From: an uncultured Clostridia bacterium | Lineage (GTDB): Bacteria; Bacillota; Clostridia; Oscillospirales; CAG-272 | Direction: 5' to 3' | NCBI GenBank assembly: GCA_944384585.1 | Contig: CALWTY010000007.1 | Location: 1 to 58,771 of the forward strand | Length of the DNA stretch: 58,771 nucleotides | Shown here: one piece after another, positions 39,763-49,352 of the stretch | Layout: each line of letters starts with the position of its first letter | How positions within the stretch are numbered: the first letter of the stretch is position 1 | The notes under the pieces: model-generated | Seen by the model: only the letters and a program-made list of their open reading frames with translations | The model's database searches: none | Told to the model about the DNA's origin: nothing | Made by a program: the position numbers and the translations under genes

Positions 39763-40578
39763 ATGAACCAGAAGCTGATCGATCTGCTTACCCCGCCCGG
39801 CGCGGACTCTCTGCAGATTCTGTTTGAGCCTTTTTCGGCGCACGCCGCCCGCCATCCCGCCTTTGCGGAGGTCAAAACGATCCAAGAATACTATGCTGCG
39901 CTGCAGCGCTATACCCGCGAGGTCGCGCTCTCCTTTGCGGAGCGGGGCGTGATCTTCCTCTCCCTCGATGGAGTGCTGATCTCCCCCTTTGCCGAGATCG
40001 GGAAGGGAAGCGTGATCGGTCCGAATGTCCAGCTCCGTCACGGCGTCAGAATCGGAGAGGGGTGTGTCATCGGTTCGGGCAGCGTGATCGAGGAATCCGC
40101 GATCGGGGACGGCTGCGTCATCAACGCCACCCAGATCTATTCCTCCGTTCTTGAAAACAATGTGAAGATCGGACCGTTCTGCCACGTCCGCCCCAACACT
40201 CATCTCTGCAGCGGTGTAAAAATCGGGGACTTCGTCGAGGTCAAGAATTCAAAGCTCGGCAGGGACACCCATGCCTCCCATCTGACCTATATCGGTGACA
40301 GCGACGTCGGAGAGCGCGTCAACTTCGGCTGCGGGACGGTGACCGTTAACTATGACGGAAAAAACAAATTCCGAACCGTAATCGGAAACGACGCGTTCAT
40401 CGGCTGCAATTCGAATCTTGTTGCCCCCGTGACCGTTGCCGATCACGCCTATACCGCCGCCGGCTCCACCATCACCGACAACGTGCCGGAAAACGCCCTC
40501 GCCATCGCACGCGCAAGACAGGTAAACAAGGCCGGATGGGTGTGTGAAAAGAAGATAAAGGACGACGAGAAGGGCTGA
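39763..40578 (+). CDS. GlmU-like acetyltransferase lacking the uridylyltransferase half
   Basis: A 271-residue left-handed beta-helix protein. From about residue 75 it matches the C-terminal half of GlmU: hexapeptide repeats, then FVEVKNSKLG, ASHLTYIGDSDVG (catalytic His), NFGCGTVTVNYDGKNK and AAGSTITDNVP. GlmU acetylates glucosamine 1-phosphate and then makes UDP-GlcNAc; the N-terminal nucleotidyltransferase that does the second step is missing and replaced by about 70 unrelated residues. It may supply only the acetyl transfer. It is followed closely by pth and mfd. Confidence 0.85.
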   Translation: MNQKLIDLLTPPGADSLQILFEPFSAHAARHPAFAEVKTIQEYYAALQRYTREVALSFAERGVIFLSLDGVLISPFAEIGKGSVIGPNVQLRHGVRIGEGCVIGSGSVIEESAIGDGCVINATQIYSSVLENNVKIGPFCHVRPNTHLCSGVKIGDFVEVKNSKLGRDTHASHLTYIGDSDVGERVNFGCGTVTVNYDGKNKFRTVIGNDAFIGCNSNLVAPVTVADHAYTAAGSTITDNVPENALAIARARQVNKAGWVCEKKIKDDEKG

Positions 40579-40602
40579 CCCTTGTCAGACGGAAGGATTA
40601 TC

Positions 40603-41226
40603 ATGGCAAATATATTTGACCTCTTCAAAAAAATCGAGTCGCAGAAAACCCCTCCCGCTCCCATTACGTTCATTGTGGCGGGGCTGGGGAATCCCGGCGC
40701 CGAATATGACAGAACCCGCCACAACGCCGGCTTTGCGGCGATCGATCTGCTGGCTGACAGTCTCAATGTCACCGTCAACCGCGCCAGATTCGACGCGCTG
40801 ACTGCGGATGCCGTCATCGGCGGGAAGCGGGTGCTGCTGATGAAGCCGCAGCTGTATATGAATCAATCGGGCGTTTCGATTGCCAAGGCCGCCGATTTCT
40901 ACCGGATTCCCCCGGAGAACATCATCGTCATCAGCGACGATATCAATCTTGAAGTCGGCCGTCTCCGCATCCGCAGAAGCGGAAGCGACGGCGGACAAAA
41001 AGGTCTTCGCAGCATCATAAAAAGCCTGGGAACCGAGGCATTCCCCCGTATCCGTCTCGGCGTCGGTAAGGTCCCGGCAGGCGGGGACGTCGTCTCGTGG
41101 GTACTGGGAAAGATCCCGTCCGATCTGCGCGATTCCTTCAGGACGACCGCGGAGCAGGTCCGCCAGATCGTCCCTCTTCTTCTTGAGGGAAATTACGACA
41201 AAGCAATGTGTGAGTTCAACCGATGA
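40603..41226 (+). CDS. pth: Peptidyl-tRNA hydrolase
   Basis: A 207-residue enzyme that recycles peptidyl-tRNAs released from stalled ribosomes. Catalytic His is in TRHNAGF, with GLGNPGAEYD before it; KPQLYMNQSG and SDDINLEVG follow. The start MANIFDLF has GGAAGG seven bases upstream. The first 25 residues before the fold (FDLFKKIESQ) are a short extra N-terminus. The stop overlaps the mfd start as ATGA; pth-mfd is a widely conserved Firmicutes pair. Confidence 0.96.
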   Translation: MANIFDLFKKIESQKTPPAPITFIVAGLGNPGAEYDRTRHNAGFAAIDLLADSLNVTVNRARFDALTADAVIGGKRVLLMKPQLYMNQSGVSIAKAADFYRIPPENIIVISDDINLEVGRLRIRRSGSDGGQKGLRSIIKSLGTEAFPRIRLGVGKVPAGGDVVSWVLGKIPSDLRDSFRTTAEQVRQIVPLLLEGNYDKAMCEFNR

Positions 41227-44200
41227 ATATCATTGACAAACGTCTGAAAAACGAAAGGGAATATGCGGCACTTGTCGAAGCCGTCAATGAGCGGCGTGAG
41301 AGCCGTATCCCACGCCCCGCCCGTATGATCGGTCTCTGCGAGGGAGCGCGCAGCGCCATGCTCTCGGCACTGATTGAGGATACCGCCGACCCTGCGGGCA
41401 GGTCCCCGATCCTGCTGATCGTTCCCGATGAAAAGGAGGCGCTCCGCAGCTTCACAGCGCTGACTGAGATGGGACACACCCCTGCTGTCTTCAGCTTCCG
41501 GGACTATATATTCTACAACATTACCGCATCCCATGAATACGAGCATGAACGGATCGGCGTGCTGACCTCGATCCTTGACCGCACCTGCGATGCGGTCATT
41601 GCCACGCCCGACGCCGCGCTGCAGTTCACCATACCGCCGGAACGACTTGCCGGATCGATCATGACGATCCGCTCCGACGATACGGTGGAGATGGATTCCC
41701 TCCGCCGGTTTCTGACGGAAAACGGCTACAGCGCCGTGGAGATGGTGGACGGGGTGGGTCAGTTCTCGATCAGAGGAGGGATCATCGATCTATTCCCACC
41801 GGGATATGAGTATCCCATCCGCATCGAGCTGTTCGGGGACGATATCGACAGCATGAGCAGCTTCGATATTCTTTCGCAGCGCCGGACCGACAGCCTTGAG
41901 GCGGTCAGGATCACCCCGGCTCGCGAGATCCTCCCGGACGAGGAGGCTGCGGCCCTGCTCAAAAAGACCGTCTCCTCCCAGCTGAAACGGACGAAGGATC
42001 AGCACGCGCAGGATCTGCTGGCTGCCGAGCTTGAGGCTCTTACCGCGGGGACTGAGCTTCGCTTCCTCGATAAATATATCAGCCTCGTCTATCCGGAAAA
42101 AATCTGCCTCCTTGATTATTTCGGACGGGATTCCGTCGTGATCTGCGAAGAATTTGCCGCCGTCTCCGATCGCATCCGCTCCTATGAATGGCATCAGAAG
42201 CAGGCCGTGACCTCACTTCTCGAAGAGGGAACGATCGCGGCTGCGCACGCCGAGTACGGCAAATGGAGCGATGATTTCCTGTATTTTGTCTCCTCGCACT
42301 CAGGCGTGGTGATCGATTCTTTCATGAGCGCGATCGAGGAGATGAAATTTTCCTCCGTATTCTCGATCCCCACCAAGCAGACCGTCTCCTACAGCGAAAA
42401 CCTCGAGCTTCTGACTGAGGATCTGACGGCCTATCGCAACGGCGGCTTTACCACGGTCATCCTCTGTGAGAACGAGATCATGGCGAAGAACCTCAAGACG
42501 ATTCTGGAGGAACAGGGAACGATCGTTCCGATTGTGCAGCGGGATGATGTGCTTTCTGAAGAGCTTCCTCTCGTCATCACCTACGGCGTCAACATTGCCG
42601 GCTTTGAGTTGACCGCCTCCCGCTTTGCCGTCATGTCCACATATCCCGCAGGAAGCTCCTATTCCCGCTCGGCGGTGACCCTGAAGAAACGGCGAGGCAA
42701 AAAGAAATCGGCACAGGAAAAGATCATGTCCTATGCCGATCTGACGGCAGGCGATTACGTCGTCCACGTCAATCACGGGATCGGAATGTTCCTCGGCATG
42801 GAGAGCGTCACCGTCGAAGGGGTGACACGCGATTATATCAAGATCAAGTATGCGGGGACCGATATGCTCTATCTCCCCTGCGATCAGCTTGACAGCATTT
42901 CCAAATATATCGGCGCAAAAGGGGAGGACGGCACGCTGAAGCTCTCCCGCATGGGCGGCGTCGAATGGGGCAAGACCAAGAGTCAGGTCAAGACCGCTGC
43001 CAGGCAAATGGCAAAGGAGCTGATCAAGCTCTATGCCGAACGGCAGAGACGCCCCGGCTTTGCCTTTCCGGCCGACGATCAGATGCAGCGGGATTTTGAA
43101 GCCTCCTTCCCGTTTGTCGAGACCGACGGACAGCTTCAGGCGATCCGCGAGGTCAAGCAGGATATGGAGCTTGCCCGACCGATGGACAGACTTCTCTGCG
43201 GCGATGTCGGCTTCGGCAAGACCGAGGTTGCCATCCGCGCTGCCTTCAAGGCGGTGGAGGGCGGGAAGCAGGTCGCTATCCTTGTCCCGACCACAATCCT
43301 CGCTCTTCAGCATTATCAGACGCTTCTCGCCCGGCTCAGAGGCTTTCCGGTCAAGGCCGATATGCTGTCGCGCTTCCGCGGTCCAAAGCAGCAGCAGGAG
43401 ACCCTGCGCCGACTCAGACGCGGCGAAATCGATATTTTGGTCGGAACTCACCGCATCATCTCGAAGGATATTGTCTTCAAGGATCTCGGCCTTTTGATCG
43501 TCGACGAGGAACAGCGCTTCGGCGTTGCCGCGAAGGAAAAGCTGAAGCAGCTTGCCGCCGGCGTCGATACCCTGACACTGACGGCAACGCCGATCCCGCG
43601 CACCCTCAATATGGCCATGAGCGGAATCCGCGATATGTCGGTGCTGGAGGAAGCCCCGAACGACCGCGTTCCCGTTCAAACCTATGTGCTGGAATTCGAT
43701 GAGGTGATCATCGCGGAAGCGATCAGAAAAGAGCTTCGCAGAGGAGGACAGGTTTTCTACCTATACAATCGCGTGGAATCGATGCCCGATATGCTGGCAA
43801 AGGTCACCGCCATGGCGCCCGACGCGCGGATAGCAGTGGCGCACGGTAAGATGGAAAAGGAAGAGCTGTCCGATATCTGGCGCTCGATGCTGACAGGCGA
43901 GATCGATATACTGATCAGCACCACCATCATCGAGGCCGGCGTCGACGTCCCCAACGCCAACACCCTCATCATCGAAAATGCAGACAAGTTAGGTCTTGCA
44001 CAGCTACACCAGATCCGCGGCAGGGTAGGGCGCTCCTCCCGTCGCGCCTATGCCTATTTCACCTACCGCCGCGGCACGATCCTCACCGATATCGCCGCCA
44101 AACGCCTCGGCGCGATCCGGGAATACACGGAATTCGGTTCAGGATTTAAGGTGGCGCTGCGCGATCTTGAAATCCGCGGTGCGGGCAATCTCCTCGGCTC

Positions 44201-44762
44201 GGAGCAGCACGGTCATATGGAAAATGTCGGATACGATATGTATATGCGGATTCTGAACGAGGCGATTCTGGAGGAAAAGGGAGAGACTCCGGCGAAGAAG
44301 ACGGAATGTACTGTCGACATGAACGTCAGCGCCTATATCCCCGAATCCTATATCAAAAGCGCGGTACAGCGGATTGATGTCTACAAGAAGATCTCGCTCG
44401 TGGAAAACGTCGACGACACCGTCGATATCGTGGATGAACTGCTCGATCGCTACGGTGAGCTGCCGAAGCCGGTGGCGTCTCTGCTCGACGTGTCGCTCCT
44501 GCGGGCGCTCGGCTCTGCCTGCTCCCTCAACAAGATCCAGCGGCGCGGCAATTCCGTGATCTTCTATCCCGAACGCATCGATATCCGGATCTGGACGATG
44601 CTTGCCTCCGACCGGCGGGGAAGCCTGCTGATGAGTCTGGAGCTGAAGCCCTATATCACCCTTCGTCTCAAAAACGGACAGGATGCCGCCGACGCCGTGA
44701 CCGATCTGCTCAACGCCTACCTTGCAATCAAAAAGCAGAGCGAAGCGCCTGCAGCTCCGTGA
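41223..44762 (+). CDS. mfd: Transcription-repair coupling factor Mfd
   Basis: A 1179-residue DNA translocase that removes RNA polymerase stalled at lesions and recruits UvrA. Its UvrB-like N-terminal region, RNA-polymerase-interacting domain (DYVVHVNHGIGMFLGME, about 520-600) and helicase motors are all present. Walker A is GDVGFGKTEVA and the DEEQ box is VDEEQRFGV; the TRCF C-terminal domain closes the protein. Length is normal. Translationally coupled to pth. Confidence 0.97.
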   Translation: MNIIDKRLKNEREYAALVEAVNERRESRIPRPARMIGLCEGARSAMLSALIEDTADPAGRSPILLIVPDEKEALRSFTALTEMGHTPAVFSFRDYIFYNITASHEYEHERIGVLTSILDRTCDAVIATPDAALQFTIPPERLAGSIMTIRSDDTVEMDSLRRFLTENGYSAVEMVDGVGQFSIRGGIIDLFPPGYEYPIRIELFGDDIDSMSSFDILSQRRTDSLEAVRITPAREILPDEEAAALLKKTVSSQLKRTKDQHAQDLLAAELEALTAGTELRFLDKYISLVYPEKICLLDYFGRDSVVICEEFAAVSDRIRSYEWHQKQAVTSLLEEGTIAAAHAEYGKWSDDFLYFVSSHSGVVIDSFMSAIEEMKFSSVFSIPTKQTVSYSENLELLTEDLTAYRNGGFTTVILCENEIMAKNLKTILEEQGTIVPIVQRDDVLSEELPLVITYGVNIAGFELTASRFAVMSTYPAGSSYSRSAVTLKKRRGKKKSAQEKIMSYADLTAGDYVVHVNHGIGMFLGMESVTVEGVTRDYIKIKYAGTDMLYLPCDQLDSISKYIGAKGEDGTLKLSRMGGVEWGKTKSQVKTAARQMAKELIKLYAERQRRPGFAFPADDQMQRDFEASFPFVETDGQLQAIREVKQDMELARPMDRLLCGDVGFGKTEVAIRAAFKAVEGGKQVAILVPTTILALQHYQTLLARLRGFPVKADMLSRFRGPKQQQETLRRLRRGEIDILVGTHRIISKDIVFKDLGLLIVDEEQRFGVAAKEKLKQLAAGVDTLTLTATPIPRTLNMAMSGIRDMSVLEEAPNDRVPVQTYVLEFDEVIIAEAIRKELRRGGQVFYLYNRVESMPDMLAKVTAMAPDARIAVAHGKMEKEELSDIWRSMLTGEIDILISTTIIEAGVDVPNANTLIIENADKLGLAQLHQIRGRVGRSSRRAYAYFTYRRGTILTDIAAKRLGAIREYTEFGSGFKVALRDLEIRGAGNLLGSEQHGHMENVGYDMYMRILNEAILEEKGETPAKKTECTVDMNVSAYIPESYIKSAVQRIDVYKKISLVENVDDTVDIVDELLDRYGELPKPVASLLDVSLLRALGSACSLNKIQRRGNSVIFYPERIDIRIWTMLASDRRGSLLMSLELKPYITLRLKNGQDAADAVTDLLNAYLAIKKQSEAPAAP

Positions 44763-44790
44763 GTCCGAAAAACAAGAAAGGATTTTGAAT

Positions 44791-45891
44791 ATGATAAAGA
44801 AGGTTGCCCTGCTGCTCACAGCGGCAATGCTCCTGCCGATTCTGCTCTTCTCCTGCTCCGGCCCAAGCTACGAGACCGTCATGGAGTACAACGGGATCGA
44901 GCTGAAGGAGAATATGTACTATTACTGGATTTCCACCTTCAAGCGCAACATCCTCGCCTCCTACTCCGATGCACGCGACGACGACAGCTTCTGGGGCGCG
45001 GCGTATGACGAGGAGAGAACGGTGGAGGAGTACTTCACGGAGGTCATCAATCAGCGGATCATGAATTATCTGATCGCGCAGAGTCTCTATAAGGAAAACA
45101 AACTGAGAATGCCCTCCGATATCAGAGAAGCGATTGACGCCGACATCAAGGAAAAAATCGAATACTACGGAAGCCGGGGAGAGCTGAACACAGCGCTGCA
45201 GGAGCTGATGCTGAATATCAATTCCCTGGAGGATGTTTATACCTGGGAGGAAAAGCACGATATCGTCTTCGACTATCTCTATGGTGAAAACGGCGCAGAG
45301 GCTCCCTCCGATCAGGCCATCACCGACTACTATACCGAAAACTACTCCCGCATCAAGTACATCGTCTTCTATACGACCAAAATCAAAACCGACGAGGACG
45401 GCGATTACGTTTACGACAGCAACGGGCAGCTTGTGACGGAAGAGATGACGGAGGAGGAGCTGGCTGCAAAAAAAGAGAAGATCGAGGAGTGCCACGAAAA
45501 GCTGAAGAACGGCGCCTCCTTCGAGGAGCTTCGCAAGGAATACAGCGAATATGACACCTCCGCCTATCCGAACGGCTTTTTCGTCTCGTCAAACGAGTTA
45601 CAGACCTGGGGGCCCGATATCATCCTCGGCGCTGCCAAAGCAAAACCCGGCGAGATATTCCGCGTCGACGAGGAAGCCGCCGTCTATCTGATCCTCAAGT
45701 GCGAGCTGACCGATCTTGAAAATCTGAGCGATAACGACATCAAGCAGCTTGCAAGCCTGACGACCTACGCCTCAAGAGGACTGTATGACGAGAAATTCGG
45801 CGCTTTGTCCGAGAACGTGAAGGTTTATGATGCGATACTTTCAAAATACAAGCTATCCGAGATTAAGCCCAACCCGTATTTTTCCTTCTGA
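44791..45891 (+). CDS. PpiC/SurA-like peptidyl-prolyl isomerase lipoprotein
   Basis: A 366-residue lipoprotein: signal peptide with a lipobox ending LLFSCSG at about residue 22, so it is anchored outside the membrane. A long helical SurA-N-like region is followed by a rotamase-like segment (about 200-300) with GASFEELRKEYSEY and AKPGEIFRV. Such PrsA-type foldases help exported proteins fold. It lies 28 bases after mfd, a gene order known from other Clostridia. AGAAAGG precedes the ATG. Confidence 0.85.
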   Translation: MIKKVALLLTAAMLLPILLFSCSGPSYETVMEYNGIELKENMYYYWISTFKRNILASYSDARDDDSFWGAAYDEERTVEEYFTEVINQRIMNYLIAQSLYKENKLRMPSDIREAIDADIKEKIEYYGSRGELNTALQELMLNINSLEDVYTWEEKHDIVFDYLYGENGAEAPSDQAITDYYTENYSRIKYIVFYTTKIKTDEDGDYVYDSNGQLVTEEMTEEELAAKKEKIEECHEKLKNGASFEELRKEYSEYDTSAYPNGFFVSSNELQTWGPDIILGAAKAKPGEIFRVDEEAAVYLILKCELTDLENLSDNDIKQLASLTTYASRGLYDEKFGALSENVKVYDAILSKYKLSEIKPNPYFSF

Positions 45892-45958
45892 ACGGGGCTC
45901 TCTGTCGGGAATTGAAAGAAAAATTTTAAAATTATGCCGATAATTTTTGAATTTTCTA

Positions 45959-45987
45959 TTGACAAATCTGCCTTTTTTGAATATAAT
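45959..45987 (+). promoter_or_regulatory. Consensus SigA promoter of the liv operon
   Basis: TTGACA and TATAAT with a 17-base spacer, about 90 bases before livJ. Confidence 0.9.
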
Positions 45988-46075
45988 TTATGATATTAGT
46001 TCACTAAAGTCAAAGCTTTATCGGACAATCCTGCAGTTTTCCCGGCTGCAAATCTCAAAAAGAAGGTGTTCAGAC

Positions 46076-47269
46076 ATGAAATCCATGACACGCATTGTAT
46101 CTGTTCTGCTTGTTCTGCTGGTTTCCGTCGCCGCGTTTGCCGGCTGCGGAAAGACGGGCGGAACCATCGCCGATCCCGTTCCCGACAAGGACGGGAACAT
46201 CACGCTTCTCATCGGCGGCATCGGCGCTCTGACCGGCGACTACGCCGTCTACGGAACGGCCGTCAAGAACGGCTGCCAGCTTGCCATTGACGAGATCAAC
46301 GAGGCCGGCGGCATCAACGGGCTCAAGCTCGCGCTTGACTTCCAGGATTCGCAGGGCATTGCCGAAAACGCCGTCAACGCCTACGGCAACCTGATCGACA
46401 AGGGCATGGTCATCTCACTGGGCGGCGTTATGTCCACCGAGACTGCCTCCATCGTTGCGGCTGCCAAGGACGACGGAATCTTCATTCTCACTCCCTCCGG
46501 CTCCGCCAAGAGCTGCATCGAGGGCAACGACAATGCCTTCAGACTCTGCTTCAACGACCCGCAGCAGGGAACCGCTTCCGCCAACTTCATCGCGGATAAC
46601 AGCCTTGCTAAGAAGGTTGCGGTCTTCTACCAGAGCGACCTTGACTACAGTGTCGGTCTCTACGAGAACTTCAAGAAGCAGTGTGCGGAGCGCGGCATTG
46701 AGATCGTGGTGGAGAATTCCTTCACCGAAAGCAACAGCACCGACTTCTCCACCCAGATCAACGCCATCAAGTCCAGCGAAGCCGAGCTTGTCTTCATTCC
46801 GATCTACGCTGCGGAGGCGGCTACCTTCCTGACCCAGGCAAGATCTGCCGAGTTGAATGACGTCACCTTCTTCGGCTGCGACGGAATCGACGGTATTCTC
46901 GAGAAGATCGACAAGAACGATACCGCCATCGTCGAGGGTCTGATGATGCTCACGCCCTTTGCCGCCGACTCCAAGGAGCCTGACGTCGTAGCGTTTGTCG
47001 AGAAGTACAAGACTGCCTTCGGCGCAGCTCCCAACCAGTTCGCTGCCGACGGATACGACGCCATCTACACCATCAAGGCCGCCATCGAAAAGGCCGGCTT
47101 CTCGAAGGACAACGTTAAGGACTTCCAGAAGGGTCTTGTCGCCGCTATGACCCAGATCGAGGTCGACGGCGTGACCGGCACGATGAAATGGACCGCCGAC
47201 GGCGAGAACAACAAGGACGCGATGGCGCTTGTCTTCCGCAACGGCGTTGCCGTCGCTTTCGAGAAATAA
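46076..47269 (+). CDS. livJ: Branched-chain amino acid ABC transporter, substrate-binding lipoprotein
   Basis: A 397-residue extracytoplasmic receptor: signal peptide with lipobox VAAFAGCGK, then a LivJ-type periplasmic-binding fold (LLIGGIGALTGDYAVYG, GGVMSTETASIV, FFGCDGIDGILEK). It delivers leucine, isoleucine or valine, or a related ligand, to LivHM. The start MKSMTR has AGAAGGTG upstream. A hairpin lies between it and livH and may hold livJ mRNA at a higher level than the membrane genes. Confidence 0.93.
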   Translation: MKSMTRIVSVLLVLLVSVAAFAGCGKTGGTIADPVPDKDGNITLLIGGIGALTGDYAVYGTAVKNGCQLAIDEINEAGGINGLKLALDFQDSQGIAENAVNAYGNLIDKGMVISLGGVMSTETASIVAAAKDDGIFILTPSGSAKSCIEGNDNAFRLCFNDPQQGTASANFIADNSLAKKVAVFYQSDLDYSVGLYENFKKQCAERGIEIVVENSFTESNSTDFSTQINAIKSSEAELVFIPIYAAEAATFLTQARSAELNDVTFFGCDGIDGILEKIDKNDTAIVEGLMMLTPFAADSKEPDVVAFVEKYKTAFGAAPNQFAADGYDAIYTIKAAIEKAGFSKDNVKDFQKGLVAAMTQIEVDGVTGTMKWTADGENNKDAMALVFRNGVAVAFEK

Positions 47270-47312
47270 AGCGATCGACCTTCCGAAAATTCAACATTGA
47301 ATTTACTCGACG

Positions 47313-47343
47313 GTGAGAAAGGGGGATTTTCCTCCTTTCTCAC
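47313..47343 (+). terminator. Intercistronic hairpin between livJ and livH
   Basis: GTGAGAAAGGGGG and CCTCCTTTCTCAC form a long stem (one mismatch) with an ATTTT loop. There is no T-run, so it is more likely an mRNA-stabilising or partial-termination structure than a full stop. Confidence 0.6.
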
Positions 47344-47435
47344 ATTGTCGGTTTACGGCGCTTTCCGCAAAATGTTCCCGTTTTGTGACAGGCCGTTCCA
47401 TCAATCAGTTACCCATATTTGTGAGGAGGAGAACT

Positions 47436-48320
47436 ATGACCGAATTCTTTCAGACATTAGTCAGCGGTCTGAGTCTCGGGAGCATCTACGCGCTGATTGC
47501 TCTCGGATATACAATGGTGTACGGAATCGCCAAAATGCTCAATTTTGCACACGGCGATATCATCATGGTAGGGGCGTATGCCGTCATTACAACCGTGATG
47601 ATCTCAGAGGCAATTCCGGGAATCGTCGCGGTGGTCATCAGCGTAATCGTCTGCGTGGTCCTCGGTGTCACGATTGAATTCTTCGCCTACAGACCCTTGA
47701 GAAAAGCCCCCTCCCTCACGGTCCTGATCACCGCGATCGGCGTCAGCTATCTTCTCCAAAACCTCGCTCTGCTGATCTTCGGCTCGGAGCAGAAGTCCTT
47801 CAAGCTCGATTTCTTTGATATGATCAAGCCGATCTATATCGGAAAGGTCTACATCAACGGGATTACCTTCCTGACTCTTGTCGTCACCGTCATCATTATG
47901 ATTGCCCTGACGCTGTTTATCAACAAAACGCGGCTCGGAAAGGCCATGCGCGCCGTTTCGGAGGATAAGGAAGCCGCTGAGCTGATGGGCATCAACGTCA
48001 ACCGCACCATCACGCTGACCTTTGCCATCGGCTCGGCGCTGGCCGCCGTCGCCTCCATCTTTTACGGCGGCGCATACACCTACATCCGCCCCACAACCGG
48101 CTCGATGCCCGGTATCAAGGCCTTTACGGCCGCCGTCTTCGGCGGGATCGGATCGATCCCCGGTGCGATGCTCGGCGGAATTCTCCTCGGCGTCATTGAA
48201 AAATTCGCGGAAAATGCCATTTCCCAATGGTCAAACGCCATCGTCTTTGTCGTTCTTGTTATCGTCCTTGTCGTAAAGCCCACCGGTCTTCTCGGCAAGA
48301 AAATCAATGAGAAGGTGTGA
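47436..48320 (+). CDS. livH: Branched-chain amino acid ABC permease LivH
   Basis: A 294-residue membrane protein with about eight helices. LivH features are SLGSIYALIALGYTMVYGI and NFAHGDIIMVGAY at the N-terminus, RAVSEDKEAAELMGINV (the coupling loop) and AVFGGIGSIPGAMLGG. The start MTEFFQ has GAGGAGG six bases upstream. livM follows after 3 bases. Confidence 0.95.
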   Translation: MTEFFQTLVSGLSLGSIYALIALGYTMVYGIAKMLNFAHGDIIMVGAYAVITTVMISEAIPGIVAVVISVIVCVVLGVTIEFFAYRPLRKAPSLTVLITAIGVSYLLQNLALLIFGSEQKSFKLDFFDMIKPIYIGKVYINGITFLTLVVTVIIMIALTLFINKTRLGKAMRAVSEDKEAAELMGINVNRTITLTFAIGSALAAVASIFYGGAYTYIRPTTGSMPGIKAFTAAVFGGIGSIPGAMLGGILLGVIEKFAENAISQWSNAIVFVVLVIVLVVKPTGLLGKKINEKV

Positions 48321-48323
48321 TGT

Positions 48324-49352
48324 ATGAAAATAACCGAGAATTCCCGTTTCTTTACCAGAGACCGCATCACGCTGCTGATCATATCGGTGATCTTCCTTCT
48401 CGCTTCCTTGCTCCTGTATACCGATAACCTCAGCCGTCAAACCACGAATATGCTGATTCCGATCTCCTGCTATATTGTTCTGGCAGTCTCTCTGAATCTC
48501 GTGGTCGGTCTGCTCGGTGAGCTTTCTCTCGGTCATGCCGGCTTCATGTCCGTCGGCCTCTTTTCCGGCTGTCTTGTTTCGATCGCACTGGAAGGGGTTC
48601 TGCCGATGGCGGCGCGCCTTCCGCTTTCCATGCTGATCGGTGGCATTTTTGCCGCGGTGGTCGGCCTCATCGTCGGTCTTCCCGCGCTCCGTTTGCGGGG
48701 CGATTATCTCGCCATCGTTACCCTTGCCTGCGGCGAGATCATCAAGGATATCATCAATAATCTCAAAATCACGGGCGGGGCGCTCGGACTCAACACGCTT
48801 CCCATCTACTCCAAGCCGGTCGAGCTGCTGCCGTTTGCTATCGTTCTTGTCTTTCTGACGGTCATTATCGCCATGAATCTCAAGCATTCCCGCCACGGAA
48901 GAGCCATAACCGCCATCCGCGACAACCGCATCGCCGCCGAGGCAAGCGGCATCAACGTCACCTATTATAAGCTGCTTGTCTTCGTCATCGCGGCGTTCTT
49001 TGCCGGCATGGCAGGCGTTCTCTACGGTCATTCCTACTCCAATGTAAAGTCGGTACTCTTTGATTACAATATGTCGATCGAGATTCTTGTCATCGTTGTC
49101 CTCGGCGGCATGGGCAGCGTCCGCGGCTCCGTGATTGCCGCTATCCTCCTCAGAGCCCTTCCGGAGGCGCTCCGCGCGGTCGCAGATATCAGAATGCTGC
49201 TCTATTCCGTCCTTCTGATCGCGATCATGCTGCTCAATGCCTCCCCGAAATTTGCGGAGTTGAGAGGCAGACTGTCCGTCAGAAATCTCATTCAGTTCTT
49301 CAAGGATCGCCGCAAACAACGGTCGTCGGCTGACGGAAAGGAGGCCAACTGA
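48324..49352 (+). CDS. livM: Branched-chain amino acid ABC permease LivM
   Basis: A 342-residue partner permease of LivH with about nine helices. Family segments are NLVVGLLGELSLGHAGFM, LRLRGDYLAIVTLACGEI, AIRDNRIAAEASGINV and VVLGGMGSVRGSVIAA. Its last base overlaps the livG start (TGATG), so translation is coupled. Confidence 0.95.
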   Translation: MKITENSRFFTRDRITLLIISVIFLLASLLLYTDNLSRQTTNMLIPISCYIVLAVSLNLVVGLLGELSLGHAGFMSVGLFSGCLVSIALEGVLPMAARLPLSMLIGGIFAAVVGLIVGLPALRLRGDYLAIVTLACGEIIKDIINNLKITGGALGLNTLPIYSKPVELLPFAIVLVFLTVIIAMNLKHSRHGRAITAIRDNRIAAEASGINVTYYKLLVFVIAAFFAGMAGVLYGHSYSNVKSVLFDYNMSIEILVIVVLGGMGSVRGSVIAAILLRALPEALRAVADIRMLLYSVLLIAIMLLNASPKFAELRGRLSVRNLIQFFKDRRKQRSSADGKEAN

